A stretch of DNA of 64,000 nucleotides from an uncultured Lachnospiraceae bacterium (GCA_944381405.1 CALWLA010000006.1:30144-94143); one strand, 5' to 3'. Shown: positions 8,017 to 17,244, numbered from the stretch's first letter. Program-made: numbers and translations. The notes: generated by a model from the sequence alone, not told the origin.

Positions 8017-9839
8017 AATCTCTCGCGGCCTCCTTTGAATATGCCGAAACCAAAATGATCACATCTCAGGCAGCGGCCTGCTTCCTGACACGCCTCTTTT
8101 TTGTTCATGCAGTTTTCAATTCCATTAAAATCATGCATTCTTTCACATGCCTCGCGCTCTGTAAGCTCCACGCGTCCGCAGGGTGAATGATCGTCGATGT
8201 TGGGATCCGGGATCTCCACGTCACAGGTGATCTCATGGCGGAATCCGAGATACTCGTCGATGTTGGCTGCCATGACCTTAGCGGCTGCCACAGCCTTGAT
8301 AACGGTGGCCGGGCCGGATGCGCAGTCTCCGCCTGCAAACACGCCCGGGATATCCTTGAAGCCGCCGTTGGGCAGGGTCACGATCTTGCCCCGCTCCACC
8401 GGAATGCCGGATTCCTCATAATGCTTGGTTTCAATGTTCTGGCCGATGGCCACTACCAGGGTATCGCAGGGGATGAACTCGTCCGGCTCGCCGTTTGCTA
8501 CAACGGAAGCCCGGCCGCCCTTGATGCTGGAGATCATCTGAGGCGTTACCCAGATGCCCTTCACCTTGCCGTTCTCCACTTCGATCCTTGCCGGTGCCTT
8601 TAAGGTCACCATCTCAACGCCCTCTGCCATAGCGCCCTCTACCTCTGCAGGCAGCGCCGTCATATCGGCGGTTCTTCTTCTGTATACGCAGCTTACCTTC
8701 TTGGCTCCCAGGCGCACTGCGGTGCGGACTGCGTCCATGGCAACGTTTCCGCCGCCGATGATGGCTACGTTCTGTCCCGTCAGATCCTGGGACTCTCCCA
8801 TGCCTACGTTCCTCAGGAAGTAAACCGCAGGGATCACGCCCTCAGCGTCCTCTCCCTCAAGACCCAGCTTCTTGTCCGTGGAAGCGCCTACGGTGATCAG
8901 CACCGCATCGTACTCCTTCCGCAGCTCATCCAGCTTGATGTCCTGGCCGATCTTCACGCCGTACTTTACTTCAACGCCGGTCTCCAGAACTGCGTCGATA
9001 TCCTCATCGAGGCGCTCCTTGGGAAGCCGGTAATTGGGGATGCCGTAACGCAGCATGCCGCCCAGCTTGGGAAGCATCTCGTAAACCGTTACCTGATGGC
9101 CCATCAGCTGCAGATAATAAGCAGCGGAAAGACCGGAGGGGCCTCCTCCTACAACGGCGATCTTCTTTCCGGTGGAAGGTCCGCAGGCCGGAGCCGGAAC
9201 CTTTCCGGCAAAGTCTGCCGCAACTCTCTTCAGACCTCTGATATTGATGGCGTCGTCCACCATGTTGCGGCGGCAGCGCGCCTCACAGGGATGCTCGCAG
9301 ATAAAGCCGCAGGTACAGGGGAAGGGATTGTCCTTCCGGATCAGGCGGATGGCGTCGGCATACCGGCCCTCCCGTACCAGCGCGATGTATCCCGGAATGT
9401 CCACATGGGCCGGGCACAGAGCCACGCAGGGCACAGGCTGTGTGGTCATGCAGGTGCAGCGTCCGTTCTGTACATGCTCCTCATAGTCCTGACGGCAGTT
9501 GGTGATGCTTCTGTATACCATCCTTGCCGCCTCGTATCCGATAGCGCAGTCTGCCGTCTCCATGATGGATTTGGAAGTCTCCTCGATCAGATCCAGCGTC
9601 TCCATGGTAGCGTCTCCGTTGAGCACGTCCGTCAGAAGATGCTTTAGCTGCAGAAGTCCTACACGGCAAGGCACGCACTTACCGCAGGTCTGAGAATGGC
9701 ACATCTCGATGAATGCTCTCGTGATGTCAACCGGACACAGACCTGGCGGGCTGGCCTCGATTCTGCGTTCAAGATTCTTGTACAAATCTTCAACCACAAG
9801 CTGAGCCTTACTGGGTGTAAGTATCTCAAGTCTGCTCAT
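8010..9839 (-). CDS. NAD(P)-binding flavoprotein partner of the hydrogenase (NuoF-tail/GltD-like fusion)
   Basis: 609 residues. Residues about 35-125 resemble the C-terminal 4Fe-4S domain of NuoF (CGKCVPCRVG). A GltD/DPYD-type cysteine-rich domain follows (CVALCPAHVDIPGY, CTCGFICEHPCEARC), then an FAD site (KKIAVVGGGPSGLSAA) and an NAD(P) site (NVAIIGGGNVAMDA). The FMN/NADH-binding core of NuoF/HydB is absent. It probably passes electrons between NAD(P)H and the hydrogenase; whether it bifurcates with ferredoxin cannot be read from sequence. GGAGGGAAAAGG precedes the ATG. First gene of the operon, overlapping the hydrogenase gene. Confidence 0.9.
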   Translation of the reverse strand: MSRLEILTPSKAQLVVEDLYKNLERRIEASPPGLCPVDITRAFIEMCHSQTCGKCVPCRVGLLQLKHLLTDVLNGDATMETLDLIEETSKSIMETADCAIGYEAARMVYRSITNCRQDYEEHVQNGRCTCMTTQPVPCVALCPAHVDIPGYIALVREGRYADAIRLIRKDNPFPCTCGFICEHPCEARCRRNMVDDAINIRGLKRVAADFAGKVPAPACGPSTGKKIAVVGGGPSGLSAAYYLQLMGHQVTVYEMLPKLGGMLRYGIPNYRLPKERLDEDIDAVLETGVEVKYGVKIGQDIKLDELRKEYDAVLITVGASTDKKLGLEGEDAEGVIPAVYFLRNVGMGESQDLTGQNVAIIGGGNVAMDAVRTAVRLGAKKVSCVYRRRTADMTALPAEVEGAMAEGVEMVTLKAPARIEVENGKVKGIWVTPQMISSIKGGRASVVANGEPDEFIPCDTLVVAIGQNIETKHYEESGIPVERGKIVTLPNGGFKDIPGVFAGGDCASGPATVIKAVAAAKVMAANIDEYLGFRHEITCDVEIPDPNIDDHSPCGRVELTEREACERMHDFNGIENCMNKKEACQEAGRCLRCDHFGFGIFKGGRERLW

Positions 9840-9901
9840 AATCCTTTTCCCTCCATTTTTATGATCGTTATCTTTTCAATTGTATTCGCAAAAATACAGT
9901 T

Positions 9902-9940
9902 TTGTACTGATATTGTACAATATAACCATTCTCTGTGCAA
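9902..9940 (-). promoter_or_regulatory. Hydrogenase operon promoter with overlapping dyad
   Basis: On the minus strand TTGCAC (9935-9940), 17 bases, TACAAT (9912-9917). An inverted repeat TTGTAC-N7-GTACAA (9902-9920) covers the -10 box and start point, a repressor-like position. A second, wide dyad GTGCAAT/ATTGCAC (9935-9941, 9974-9980) includes the -35 box. The remainder of the 320-bp gap up to the HAD gene is AT-rich with nothing else I can name. A redox regulator such as Rex is conceivable, but the dyad does not match the usual Rex consensus. Confidence 0.5.
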
Positions 9941-10159
9941 TGAAAATCTATTTTTTGTCATTCTTGATACTATATTGCACGCTTTGAAATTTTTTTCATA
10001 AGGTTATTTTTTTCATAGGAAAATTTTTCATATGGCAAAGGATCTCCGCCAAAGTCCCCCGCCTGAAACCCAGCGGCCATTTCCCCTTGCATTTTTCGCC
10101 GGCTGTGCTAGACTTTTGGAAAAAGGCCGCCTGATGCGGCCCTCAAGGGAGGAACTTCT

Positions 10160-10780
10160 ATGGACAGCATCATACTCGATATCGACGGGACCCTGTGGGA
10201 CAGCACGGAACTTGTGGCGGAAGCCTGGAACCAGGCCCTTGCGGAAAAGACCGGCCTGAAAAAGCATATCCGGGCTTCCCAGCTCAAAAAGCTTTTCGGA
10301 AAGCCCATGGAGGATATTTTCAAGGAGCTTTTGCCAGGACTTACCCCGGAGGAATACGATCAGGTGGCCGAGATCTGCTGCCAGGCGGAATCCGAGGCCC
10401 TGCAGGAGGAGGGCGGCGAGCTTTATCCCGGCGTCGCGGAGACCCTGCCCCTGCTGTGCAAAAAGCACCCCCTCTATATCGTTTCCAACTGCCAGAAGGG
10501 CTACATCGAGGACTTTCTCCGGAACACCGGCCTTGGAGACTGTTTTTCCGGCTGGCTCTGCTATGGAGACACCAAAAAGAGCAAGGGCCAGACGCTCCTT
10601 GCTCTCATGAAACAGTACGATCTGAAAAATCCCATCTATGTGGGGGATACCATGGGAGACGCCCTGGCCTGCTACGAGGCCCGCATCCCCTTTGTCTGGG
10701 TCTCCTACGGCTTCGGAGATGTGGATGAAAGCTGCTACGCCAGAAAGGTGGTCAAATTCCAGGAACTGTTAGAGGCGTAA
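10160..10780 (+). CDS. HAD-superfamily phosphatase
   Basis: 206 residues. HAD motif I is DIDGTLWD near the N-terminus (nucleophile and acid/base aspartates), motif II IVSN, motif III lysine in DTKKSKG and motif IV GDTMGD. The helical cap between motifs I and II places it with the phosphoglycolate-phosphatase-like HADs. Such enzymes dephosphorylate small phosphometabolites; the substrate cannot be told. GGGAGG precedes the ATG. It stands alone, convergent with the second hydrogenase across a shared terminator. Confidence 0.85.
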   Translation: MDSIILDIDGTLWDSTELVAEAWNQALAEKTGLKKHIRASQLKKLFGKPMEDIFKELLPGLTPEEYDQVAEICCQAESEALQEEGGELYPGVAETLPLLCKKHPLYIVSNCQKGYIEDFLRNTGLGDCFSGWLCYGDTKKSKGQTLLALMKQYDLKNPIYVGDTMGDALACYEARIPFVWVSYGFGDVDESCYARKVVKFQELLEA

Positions 10781-10805
10781 GCCTCATGCCAAAGGCTTGT
10801 ATCTC

Positions 10806-10829
10806 AAAAGGGCCCGCGGGCCCTTTTTT
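10806..10829. terminator. Bidirectional terminator
   Basis: Perfect palindrome (AAAGGGCCCGCGGGCCCTTT core) flanked by A- and T-runs, between the convergent HAD and hydrogenase genes. Confidence 0.8.
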
Positions 10830-10836
10830 GATTGGC

Positions 10837-12360
10837 TTAATCCACCAGCTTTCCCAGCTCCTTCACATGCTCCGTCTCGTTGGAGGTGCGGTGCTTTGCC
10901 TGGGAGGCGTAAAGCCCCACGGCAGCCTGGGATTTTTTGATGGGCTGCATGGTTCCCGCGCCTGCCACGCAGCCGCCGGGACAGGCCATGCCCTCCAGCA
11001 GGTATCCGTTGTACTTGCCTGCCTTTGCCAGGGTCAGCATCTTCCGGCATTCCCGGAGCCCCTCGGCGTTCACCACCTTGATCTCCTTGTCCGGATAGCT
11101 TTCGTGGATCACGTTTACCACGGACCTTGCCACGCCGCCTGCCACTGCGAAATTCCGGCCGTCGGTGGAGGCGTCGTTGACGCCCTCCGGATCCTCCTGG
11201 ATATTTTCGATGTCCACATGCTTTGCGTCGAAGATCCCCGCCATTTCCTCAAAGGTCAGGACGAAGTCCACGTCGCTGCGGATATCCGTCCGCATGGCCT
11301 CCAGCTTTTTGGCGGCGCAGGGACCGATGAACACCACCTTGGCGTTTTTATGCTCCGACTTGATGAGCCGGGCCGTAAGGGTCATGGGAGTCAGGGCCAT
11401 GGAGATGCACTCCGCATATTCCGGAAACAGCTTTTTCGCCATGACGGACCAGGCGGGACAGCAGGAGGTTCCCATAAAAGGGATCTTTTCCGGCACCTCC
11501 CGCACAAAATCCTCCGCCTCCTGGGTGGCGCAGAGGTCCGCGCCTACCGCCACTTCGAAAACATCCGCAAAGCCCAGCTGTTTCATGGCCGCCCTGAGCT
11601 TTCCCGGCGTCACCTTGGGGCCGAACTGCCCTACAAAGGCCGGAGCCACTGCGGCATAGATCCGTTCGCCTGACTGGATGCCCCGGATCACCTGGAAGAT
11701 CTGGGATTTGTCCGCAATGGCGCCAAAGGGACAGTTCACCAGGCACATGCCGCAGGAGACGCATCTTTCGTAGTCGATATCCGCCTTGCCGTTGCCGTCG
11801 GAATGGATGGCGTCCATGCCGCAGGCCGCCGCACAGGGCCGCTCCTGCACCACGATGGCGTGGTAGGCGCAGACCGAGGCGCACTTGCCGCATTTGATAC
11901 ATTTTTCCTGCTCGATAAAGGAACGGCCGCAGGTACGGTCCAGCTGCACCGCATCCTTGGGGCACACCTCCACGCAGGGATGGGCCAGGCAGCCCTGACA
12001 GGTATCCGTCACCACCACCCGTTTTTCCGGGCAGGCGTTGCAGGCGAATTTGATCACGTTGATCAGGGGCGGCGTATAATAGGTTTCCGGACGGTCCGCC
12101 GCCTCGATGTTGTCCGAAAGGGGGGCGTGCTCCGCGGCGCTTCGATAGGGAAGCCCCATGGCAAGCCGCAGCCGCTCTCCTACGATGGCCCGTTCCAGAA
12201 ATACGTCGTTCCGGAAATTGCCCACCTCTCCCGGAATGATCTTGTAGGGCAGCTCCTCGATGCGCTTGTCCACCGGCCATTCCGTATGGTAAGCCATCCG
12301 CGCCACCTCCCGGAAGATCCTGTGGCGGATCTCCTGGATCCTCGTTTCAACGCCTCTCAT
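10837..12360 (-). CDS. Putative [FeFe]-hydrogenase, group B-like
   Basis: 507 residues. An N-terminal domain with CNACPEK and CQGCLAHPCVEVCP is followed by ferredoxin-type sites (CIKCGKCASVC, CVSCGMCLVNCP) and an H-cluster domain with L1 TSCCPAWS, L2 GPCAAKK and L3 MACPGGCVAGAG. The four cluster cysteines are present, but the P-A in L1, the missing Met in L2 and AGAG in L3 match group B hydrogenases, a poorly characterised class thought to use ferredoxin. It lacks the N-terminal 2Fe-2S domain of the first hydrogenase. Last gene of the run beginning with ligA. Confidence 0.85.
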   Translation of the reverse strand: MRGVETRIQEIRHRIFREVARMAYHTEWPVDKRIEELPYKIIPGEVGNFRNDVFLERAIVGERLRLAMGLPYRSAAEHAPLSDNIEAADRPETYYTPPLINVIKFACNACPEKRVVVTDTCQGCLAHPCVEVCPKDAVQLDRTCGRSFIEQEKCIKCGKCASVCAYHAIVVQERPCAAACGMDAIHSDGNGKADIDYERCVSCGMCLVNCPFGAIADKSQIFQVIRGIQSGERIYAAVAPAFVGQFGPKVTPGKLRAAMKQLGFADVFEVAVGADLCATQEAEDFVREVPEKIPFMGTSCCPAWSVMAKKLFPEYAECISMALTPMTLTARLIKSEHKNAKVVFIGPCAAKKLEAMRTDIRSDVDFVLTFEEMAGIFDAKHVDIENIQEDPEGVNDASTDGRNFAVAGGVARSVVNVIHESYPDKEIKVVNAEGLRECRKMLTLAKAGKYNGYLLEGMACPGGCVAGAGTMQPIKKSQAAVGLYASQAKHRTSNETEHVKELGKLVD

Positions 12361-12399
12361 ATTCTATTCCTCGCCTCCTGTTCCATTTTTTCTACACGT

Positions 12400-12858
12400 T
12401 TATGCTTTTCCACGGCTCACGCGGCTCAACACAAAATACTGCAGCACCTTTACCAGGCTTGCCGCCACCAGAATGCCGAAATTGATGGCAGCGATCTCCA
12501 GCACCAGCCGGATCCCGTAAAATGCAAAGGCCTCCATGTCCGTTTTCATCAGATTAAAAAAAGTATTGTACAGATCGCTTCCCGGAATCAGCGGGGGCAC
12601 GATCATGGGCACCGTCATCAGGGAGGTGGGGGTCTTTGTGACCCTTGCCAGCGCCTCGCACACAAGGGCGATCAGGGTGGTGACCCCGAAATAGGACCAG
12701 AACACGTCTCCCCCGGCGTTGCTTGCCGCAAGATACAGCCCCCAGGCCGCCACGGCTCCCAGGGAGTTCAGCACCACCCGGTAGCCATGGACGTTAAAAA
12801 ACACCGCAAAGCCAAGCCCTGCGATAAAGATCACAACAAGCTGCAGCAGGATCTCCAT
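12400..12858 (-). CDS. Threonine/serine exporter family protein, C-terminal-type half
   Basis: 152 residues with about five membrane segments. The sequence PTSLMTVPMIVPPLIPGSDLYN carries the conserved proline/glycine-rich signature of the ThrE_2 domain (PF12821). It is encoded 15 bp after the ThrE_1-type protein, and the two probably form one split exporter for threonine, serine or related small acids. Substrate is inferred from the family. Confidence 0.85.
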   Translation of the reverse strand: MEILLQLVVIFIAGLGFAVFFNVHGYRVVLNSLGAVAAWGLYLAASNAGGDVFWSYFGVTTLIALVCEALARVTKTPTSLMTVPMIVPPLIPGSDLYNTFFNLMKTDMEAFAFYGIRLVLEIAAINFGILVAASLVKVLQYFVLSRVSRGKA

Positions 12859-12873
12859 AGGCTTCCTCCCCTC

Positions 12874-13671
12874 TTAATGCTCAAAGATCGTAAAGGCCGC
12901 CACAAAGCCCAGGGCGATGGCCACCGCCTGCAAAAGCGCCCCGGAAAGCCCTAAAAGCCCCGTGATCAGATCGTCGTTGAACATATCCCGCACCGCCGTG
13001 GTAAGGCCTGTGCCCGGGATCATCAGCATGATATTGCCCATGGCGATCTTGTCATAATTGTGCCCCAGGCCGAGCCGTACCAGCAGATAGATCATAAGGC
13101 CGGCGAAGAAGGCGTCCACAAAATACACCACCAGATTTTGCAGGCCGGCCTGTTTTCCCGCCAGAAACACATATCTCGCCGCCGGGGCGGCTACCGCTGC
13201 CGCCAGCATATCCCGGAGATCCCCGCCGAAAAACACCGCCATCATGCCGGCGATGAGGGAATAGCTGAGATAGGTAACGGGCTTTCCATAGGTCTTTGTT
13301 TCGGAAAGCCCCTCGATCTCCTGCCGCAGCGCCTCTCCCCTGGGGGGATCCTCGCAGAGCCGCCGGGACAGATCGTTGCACATCCGCACCTTTTCCATAT
13401 CCATGGAAATGCCCCGCACCCGCCTTGTCTGGGTCAGGATATTGCCCGCCTCGTCCTCGATGGTGGCAAAAATACAGCTGGTAATGGTGAACACGTCCAC
13501 CTTCCGGAAGCCGTAGGCCAGGCCCACTCTGGAAATGGTGTCCTCCACCCGGCCCGCCTCGCCGCCGGCCGCCAGCATGGTCTCTCCCAGGTCCATCACC
13601 GCCGCCAGGATCCTGCTGCTTTCCGCCGCAGCCTCCGGCGCCGTCACCTGTTCTGTTCTCTGCATCTCCAT
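12874..13671 (-). CDS. Threonine/serine exporter family protein, N-terminal-type half
   Basis: 265 residues. The N-terminal soluble part (about 1-120, ETMLAAGGEAGRVEDTISRV) and four or five membrane segments after it match the ThrE_1 domain (PF06738). It is followed by the ThrE_2 half, an arrangement common in Firmicutes in place of the fused actinobacterial ThrE. Three bases separate it from the upstream MATE gene. Confidence 0.85.
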   Translation of the reverse strand: MEMQRTEQVTAPEAAAESSRILAAVMDLGETMLAAGGEAGRVEDTISRVGLAYGFRKVDVFTITSCIFATIEDEAGNILTQTRRVRGISMDMEKVRMCNDLSRRLCEDPPRGEALRQEIEGLSETKTYGKPVTYLSYSLIAGMMAVFFGGDLRDMLAAAVAAPAARYVFLAGKQAGLQNLVVYFVDAFFAGLMIYLLVRLGLGHNYDKIAMGNIMLMIPGTGLTTAVRDMFNDDLITGLLGLSGALLQAVAIALGFVAAFTIFEH

Positions 13672-13674
13672 ATC

Positions 13675-15054
13675 CTACTCCTGCCGGGGCGGCCTGACCC
13701 CGATCTTCTTCCGCCATGCGCCGAATTTATAATAGATGATAAACAGGAAGGCAGCAGCAGCCCAGGTCACCGGGTAGCTCACCACCACCATGCCGAAGGT
13801 CCTGTGGAGCGGGAAGATGAACAGCATCCACACCGCCCGCAGGACGCAGACTGCAAAAAAGGTCACCAGCATGGGACGGAAGGTCTCCCCGGTGCCCTGG
13901 ATGGAACCGGCATAGACCTCCGTGAAGATCGTCACCCAGTAGAAGGGCGCGTACAGCCGCAGCACAAAGGCCGCCAGCTCCAGCACCGTCTCGTCCGAGG
14001 TAAAGAGCCGGGCCAGGGTCCCGCCGAAGAACCACAGGATGAGGCTGATGGGGATCAGCATCAGGAAGGCATAGCCGATACATACATGGATGCTGCGGAA
14101 CACCCGCTTCCGGTCTCCTGCACCGTAGTTCTGCCCCACAAAGGTGGTGGCGGAAACGCTCAGGGCTTCGATGAAGAACCAGACGATCATATCCAGCTTG
14201 CCCGCCGCCGCAAAGCCAGCCGCAGCGTCGGAGCCAAAGGAATTGACGCCGGAAACGATCAGGATATTGGAAAAGGAAAACAGGGAGGACTTGATGCCTC
14301 TGGGAAATCCCAGCCGCAAGATCTCCCCCAGAAATCCCCTGTCGATGTGCATGCCGGAAAGCTCCAGCCTGTAGGGCTCCTTTGTGGTGAGCAGGGTCCG
14401 CACCACCAAAACGGCGCTCACCAGCTGGCTGATGACCGTGGCCGCGGCAGCCCCTGCCACGCCCCACCCCAGCCCCGGAACAAACAGAAGGTCCAGCACG
14501 ATGTTCACAAAGGAGCTGATCAAAAGGAAATAGAAGGGCCGTTTGGAATCTCCGGCGCTCTTCAGGATGCCTGCTCCCATGTTGTAGATCACAGTGAATA
14601 CCGCGCCGCCGAAATAGATCCGCATGTAGCTTAAGGCATAGTCGTAGTTTTCCGGCGGCACATTGGTGGCCTGCAAAAGCCAGGGGGACAGGATGATTCC
14701 CAGGAGGCTGACGAAAAGGCCTCCCAGAAAGGCAAAGCCCGTAGCCGTCTGCACCGCTCTGCGGGCCGCCCCCTCCTCCTTTGCGCCCAGAAGCTGAGAG
14801 GTCAGGATGGTGGCGCCGGAGGCCAGTCCTACCAGGAAAAAGATCAAAAGCCTTGTGATGGCGCCGGTGGAATCCACCGCTCCCAGAGCCTCCGTTCCGA
14901 TAAACTGTCCCACCACGATGGCGTCCACCGTGTTATAAAGCTGCTGAAACAGGGAGCTCAGGATGATGGGGATCATAAACCGGATCATCTCCCGCCCGAT
15001 GCTTCCTTCCGTAATGGGATTATAATGCTGTCCCTTTACCGCTGTTTCTTCCAT
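13675..15054 (-). CDS. MATE-family efflux transporter
   Basis: 459 residues, 12 predicted membrane segments in two homologous halves; the N-terminal region ILSSLFQQLYNTVDAIVVGQ is the typical MATE signature. Such proteins exchange Na+ or H+ for cationic drugs or metabolites. AGGAGG lies 11 bases before the ATG. Encoded 18 bp after ligA and 3 bp before the ThrE pair. Substrate unknown. Confidence 0.9.
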   Translation of the reverse strand: MEETAVKGQHYNPITEGSIGREMIRFMIPIILSSLFQQLYNTVDAIVVGQFIGTEALGAVDSTGAITRLLIFFLVGLASGATILTSQLLGAKEEGAARRAVQTATGFAFLGGLFVSLLGIILSPWLLQATNVPPENYDYALSYMRIYFGGAVFTVIYNMGAGILKSAGDSKRPFYFLLISSFVNIVLDLLFVPGLGWGVAGAAAATVISQLVSAVLVVRTLLTTKEPYRLELSGMHIDRGFLGEILRLGFPRGIKSSLFSFSNILIVSGVNSFGSDAAAGFAAAGKLDMIVWFFIEALSVSATTFVGQNYGAGDRKRVFRSIHVCIGYAFLMLIPISLILWFFGGTLARLFTSDETVLELAAFVLRLYAPFYWVTIFTEVYAGSIQGTGETFRPMLVTFFAVCVLRAVWMLFIFPLHRTFGMVVVSYPVTWAAAAFLFIIYYKFGAWRKKIGVRPPRQE

Positions 15055-15072
15055 AAAAAGCTTTGCCTCCTG

Positions 15073-17157
15073 TCAGTCTGCCGAGGGCTGCTGTTCCCCG
15101 GCGGGAGCCTCTTGTCCCTGACGGGCCTGCCGCAGCAGATCGATAAATTCCTCCTCGGTGATCACCGGAATCCCCAGCTCCCTGGCCTTTTTGTTTTTGG
15201 CGGAACTGCTCATGCTGTCGTTGTTGATGAGATAGGAGGTCTTTTTGGATACGGATCCGGCGGCCTTGCCGGAAAGAGCTTCGATCAGCTCCTGCACCGC
15301 CCTGCGGTTTGGAAACTGCTCCACCTCGCCGGTGATGACAAAGGTTTTTCCGGAAAAAAGTTCTGGGGGAACCAGGAAGGTCTCTTGGCCGGCCTGCACC
15401 TCCTTAAGGCCCGTTTCCGCCTGATCCTGATCTGCTTCCCGGAGCCTGAGCTGGGACAAAAGCGCATCCAGTCCCCGATTGTTCCGTTCCTCCCGGAAAT
15501 AGCCCACCCAGGCTGCCGCCAGCACCGCTCCGATGCCCTCCACCTGGCACAGTTCCTCTTCATCTGCCTTTCGCAGGGCGGAAAGATCGTTGTGGAAGGC
15601 CCTGCACAACAGCCTGGCGTTGGCCAGGCCGATGCCGGGGATACCCAGGCCGTAGATCACCCGGTAAAGCTCCGTGTCCCTGGCCCTTTCGCAGGCCTCC
15701 ATGAGATTTTGATAGGATTTTTCTCCAAAGCCCTCCAGCTCCACGATCTGTTCCCGATGGGCCGAAAGCCGGAAAAGGTCCGCGTATTCATGGATAAAGC
15801 CCTCGGCGATGAATTTTTCAAGGGTCATCTCCGAAAGGCCGTCGATATTGAGGGCGTCCCGGCTCACCATCAGCACGAAGGCCTTGATCTTTTTGGCCGG
15901 GCAATCCGGGTTTGTGCAGTAGAGATAGGCTGCGTCGTTGTCCTTCCGGATCTCCGTCTCCGCGCCGCAGACCGGGCAGGCGGCAGGAATTTCCAGGCTG
16001 CCGCTTTTCGTCAGATTTTCTGCGATCTGGGGAATGATCATGTTGGCCTTATACACCAGAAGCCTGTCCCCAAGGCCCAGCTTCAGTTCCTCCACGATGC
16101 TGAGGTTGTGGACGCTGGCCCGGCTCACGGTGGTGCCCTCCAGCTCCACCGGTTCAAAGATGGCCACGGGATTGATGAGCCCCGTGCGGGAAGCGGACCA
16201 CTCCACGCTAAGGAGCCTGGTCTCCGCCGTTTCGTCCGCCCATTTAAAGGCGATGGCGTTTCTGGGGAATTTCGCGGTCCTGCCCAGGGACAGGCCATAG
16301 GCGATGTCCTCGTAGGCCAGCACCAGGCCGTCGGAGGGGAAGTCGTTTTTCTGAATGGCTTCCTTAAAATATTCCACCGCTTCCTCTATGGTATCCTCCC
16401 CCACCATGCGGTACTCCACCACGTCAAAGCCCTGCTCCGAAAGCCACTGGAACTGCCGGGAAAAGCTGTTCTGAAAATCCAGAGGCGCTCCATCCTCCTC
16501 CGCCTGCACCAGGGCAAAGGCCATGAGATTCACATGCCGCTGCCGGGTCACGGCAGGATCCAGCTGCCGCACGGAGCCGGAGCAGAGGTTTCTGGGATTT
16601 TTATACCGGGCGTCTGCGTCCGGGATCTCCGCGTTGATCTTTTCAAAATCGCTGTAGCGGATCAGGGCCTCTCCCCGCAGGATGAGCCTGCCCTGAAAGG
16701 GGATGGTCAGGGGAACGTTCTCGAAGTTTTCCGCGTTCTGGGTGATGACCTCCCCGATCTCCCCGTTGCCCCGGGTGACTGCCTTCCGGAGCCTTCCTCC
16801 CTCATAGGTCAGCACCACCGTAAGGCCGTCCAGCTTCCAGCTCAGGACCCCTTCCCTGCCGGAAAGCCAGGTCTTGAGGTCCTCCACGGACTTGGTTTTG
16901 TCCAGGGACAGCATGGGGCTTTCGTGCCGTTCCTTCGGCAGCTCCGACAACACCTCATAGCCCACCCTGCGGGTGGGGGAATTGCCCATGACGATGCCGG
17001 TGCGCTGTTCCAGCTCCGAAAGCTCGTCGTAAAGCCGGTCATACTCGATATTGGGCATGATCTCCCGGCCCTCCTGATAATAGGCTCTGGCCGCCCGGTT
17101 CAAAAGCTCCACAAGCTCCCGGATCCGATCCCGGTCTGTTCCTGTCTGCTGGTTCAT
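15073..17157 (-). CDS. ligA: NAD-dependent DNA ligase
   Basis: 694 residues from the ATG at 17155-17157 (GGAG eight bases before); an upstream in-frame GTG abuts AGGAGG and is too close to be used. Domain Ia (EYDRLYDEL), adenylation domain with the AMP-accepting lysine in WKLDGLTVV, OB fold, four-cysteine zinc finger (CPVC...CTNPDC), HhH repeats and a C-terminal BRCT (SGKTFVITGEVEQF). It seals nicks in replication and repair. The motif differs from the textbook ELKxDGLA (Glu two residues before the lysine is Ser, Ala is Thr), as I recall for Lachnospiraceae LigA in general. Confidence 0.95.
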   Translation of the reverse strand: MNQQTGTDRDRIRELVELLNRAARAYYQEGREIMPNIEYDRLYDELSELEQRTGIVMGNSPTRRVGYEVLSELPKERHESPMLSLDKTKSVEDLKTWLSGREGVLSWKLDGLTVVLTYEGGRLRKAVTRGNGEIGEVITQNAENFENVPLTIPFQGRLILRGEALIRYSDFEKINAEIPDADARYKNPRNLCSGSVRQLDPAVTRQRHVNLMAFALVQAEEDGAPLDFQNSFSRQFQWLSEQGFDVVEYRMVGEDTIEEAVEYFKEAIQKNDFPSDGLVLAYEDIAYGLSLGRTAKFPRNAIAFKWADETAETRLLSVEWSASRTGLINPVAIFEPVELEGTTVSRASVHNLSIVEELKLGLGDRLLVYKANMIIPQIAENLTKSGSLEIPAACPVCGAETEIRKDNDAAYLYCTNPDCPAKKIKAFVLMVSRDALNIDGLSEMTLEKFIAEGFIHEYADLFRLSAHREQIVELEGFGEKSYQNLMEACERARDTELYRVIYGLGIPGIGLANARLLCRAFHNDLSALRKADEEELCQVEGIGAVLAAAWVGYFREERNNRGLDALLSQLRLREADQDQAETGLKEVQAGQETFLVPPELFSGKTFVITGEVEQFPNRRAVQELIEALSGKAAGSVSKKTSYLINNDSMSSSAKNKKARELGIPVITEEEFIDLLRQARQGQEAPAGEQQPSAD

Positions 17158-17235
17158 GTCTGCCGCTCCGTTTCTTATATTTTCCGGAAGATTCACCTCC
17201 TGGGGCTGCCCTTCCGCAATTTCGTCTCACCGCCC

Positions 17236-17244
17236 ATTTTAGCA
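17236..17244 (-). promoter_or_regulatory. Extended -10 promoter for ligA
   Basis: TGCTAAAAT on the minus strand, about 80 bases before the ligA start, in a context (TGTGCTAAAATGG) repeated before the NEW3 gene. No good -35 box is visible. Confidence 0.4.

Noticed and set aside
9902..9920. Rex operator
   Set aside because: The arms TTGTAC/GTACAA with a 7-base gap do not match the usual TTGTNAA-N4-TTNACAA Rex site closely enough.
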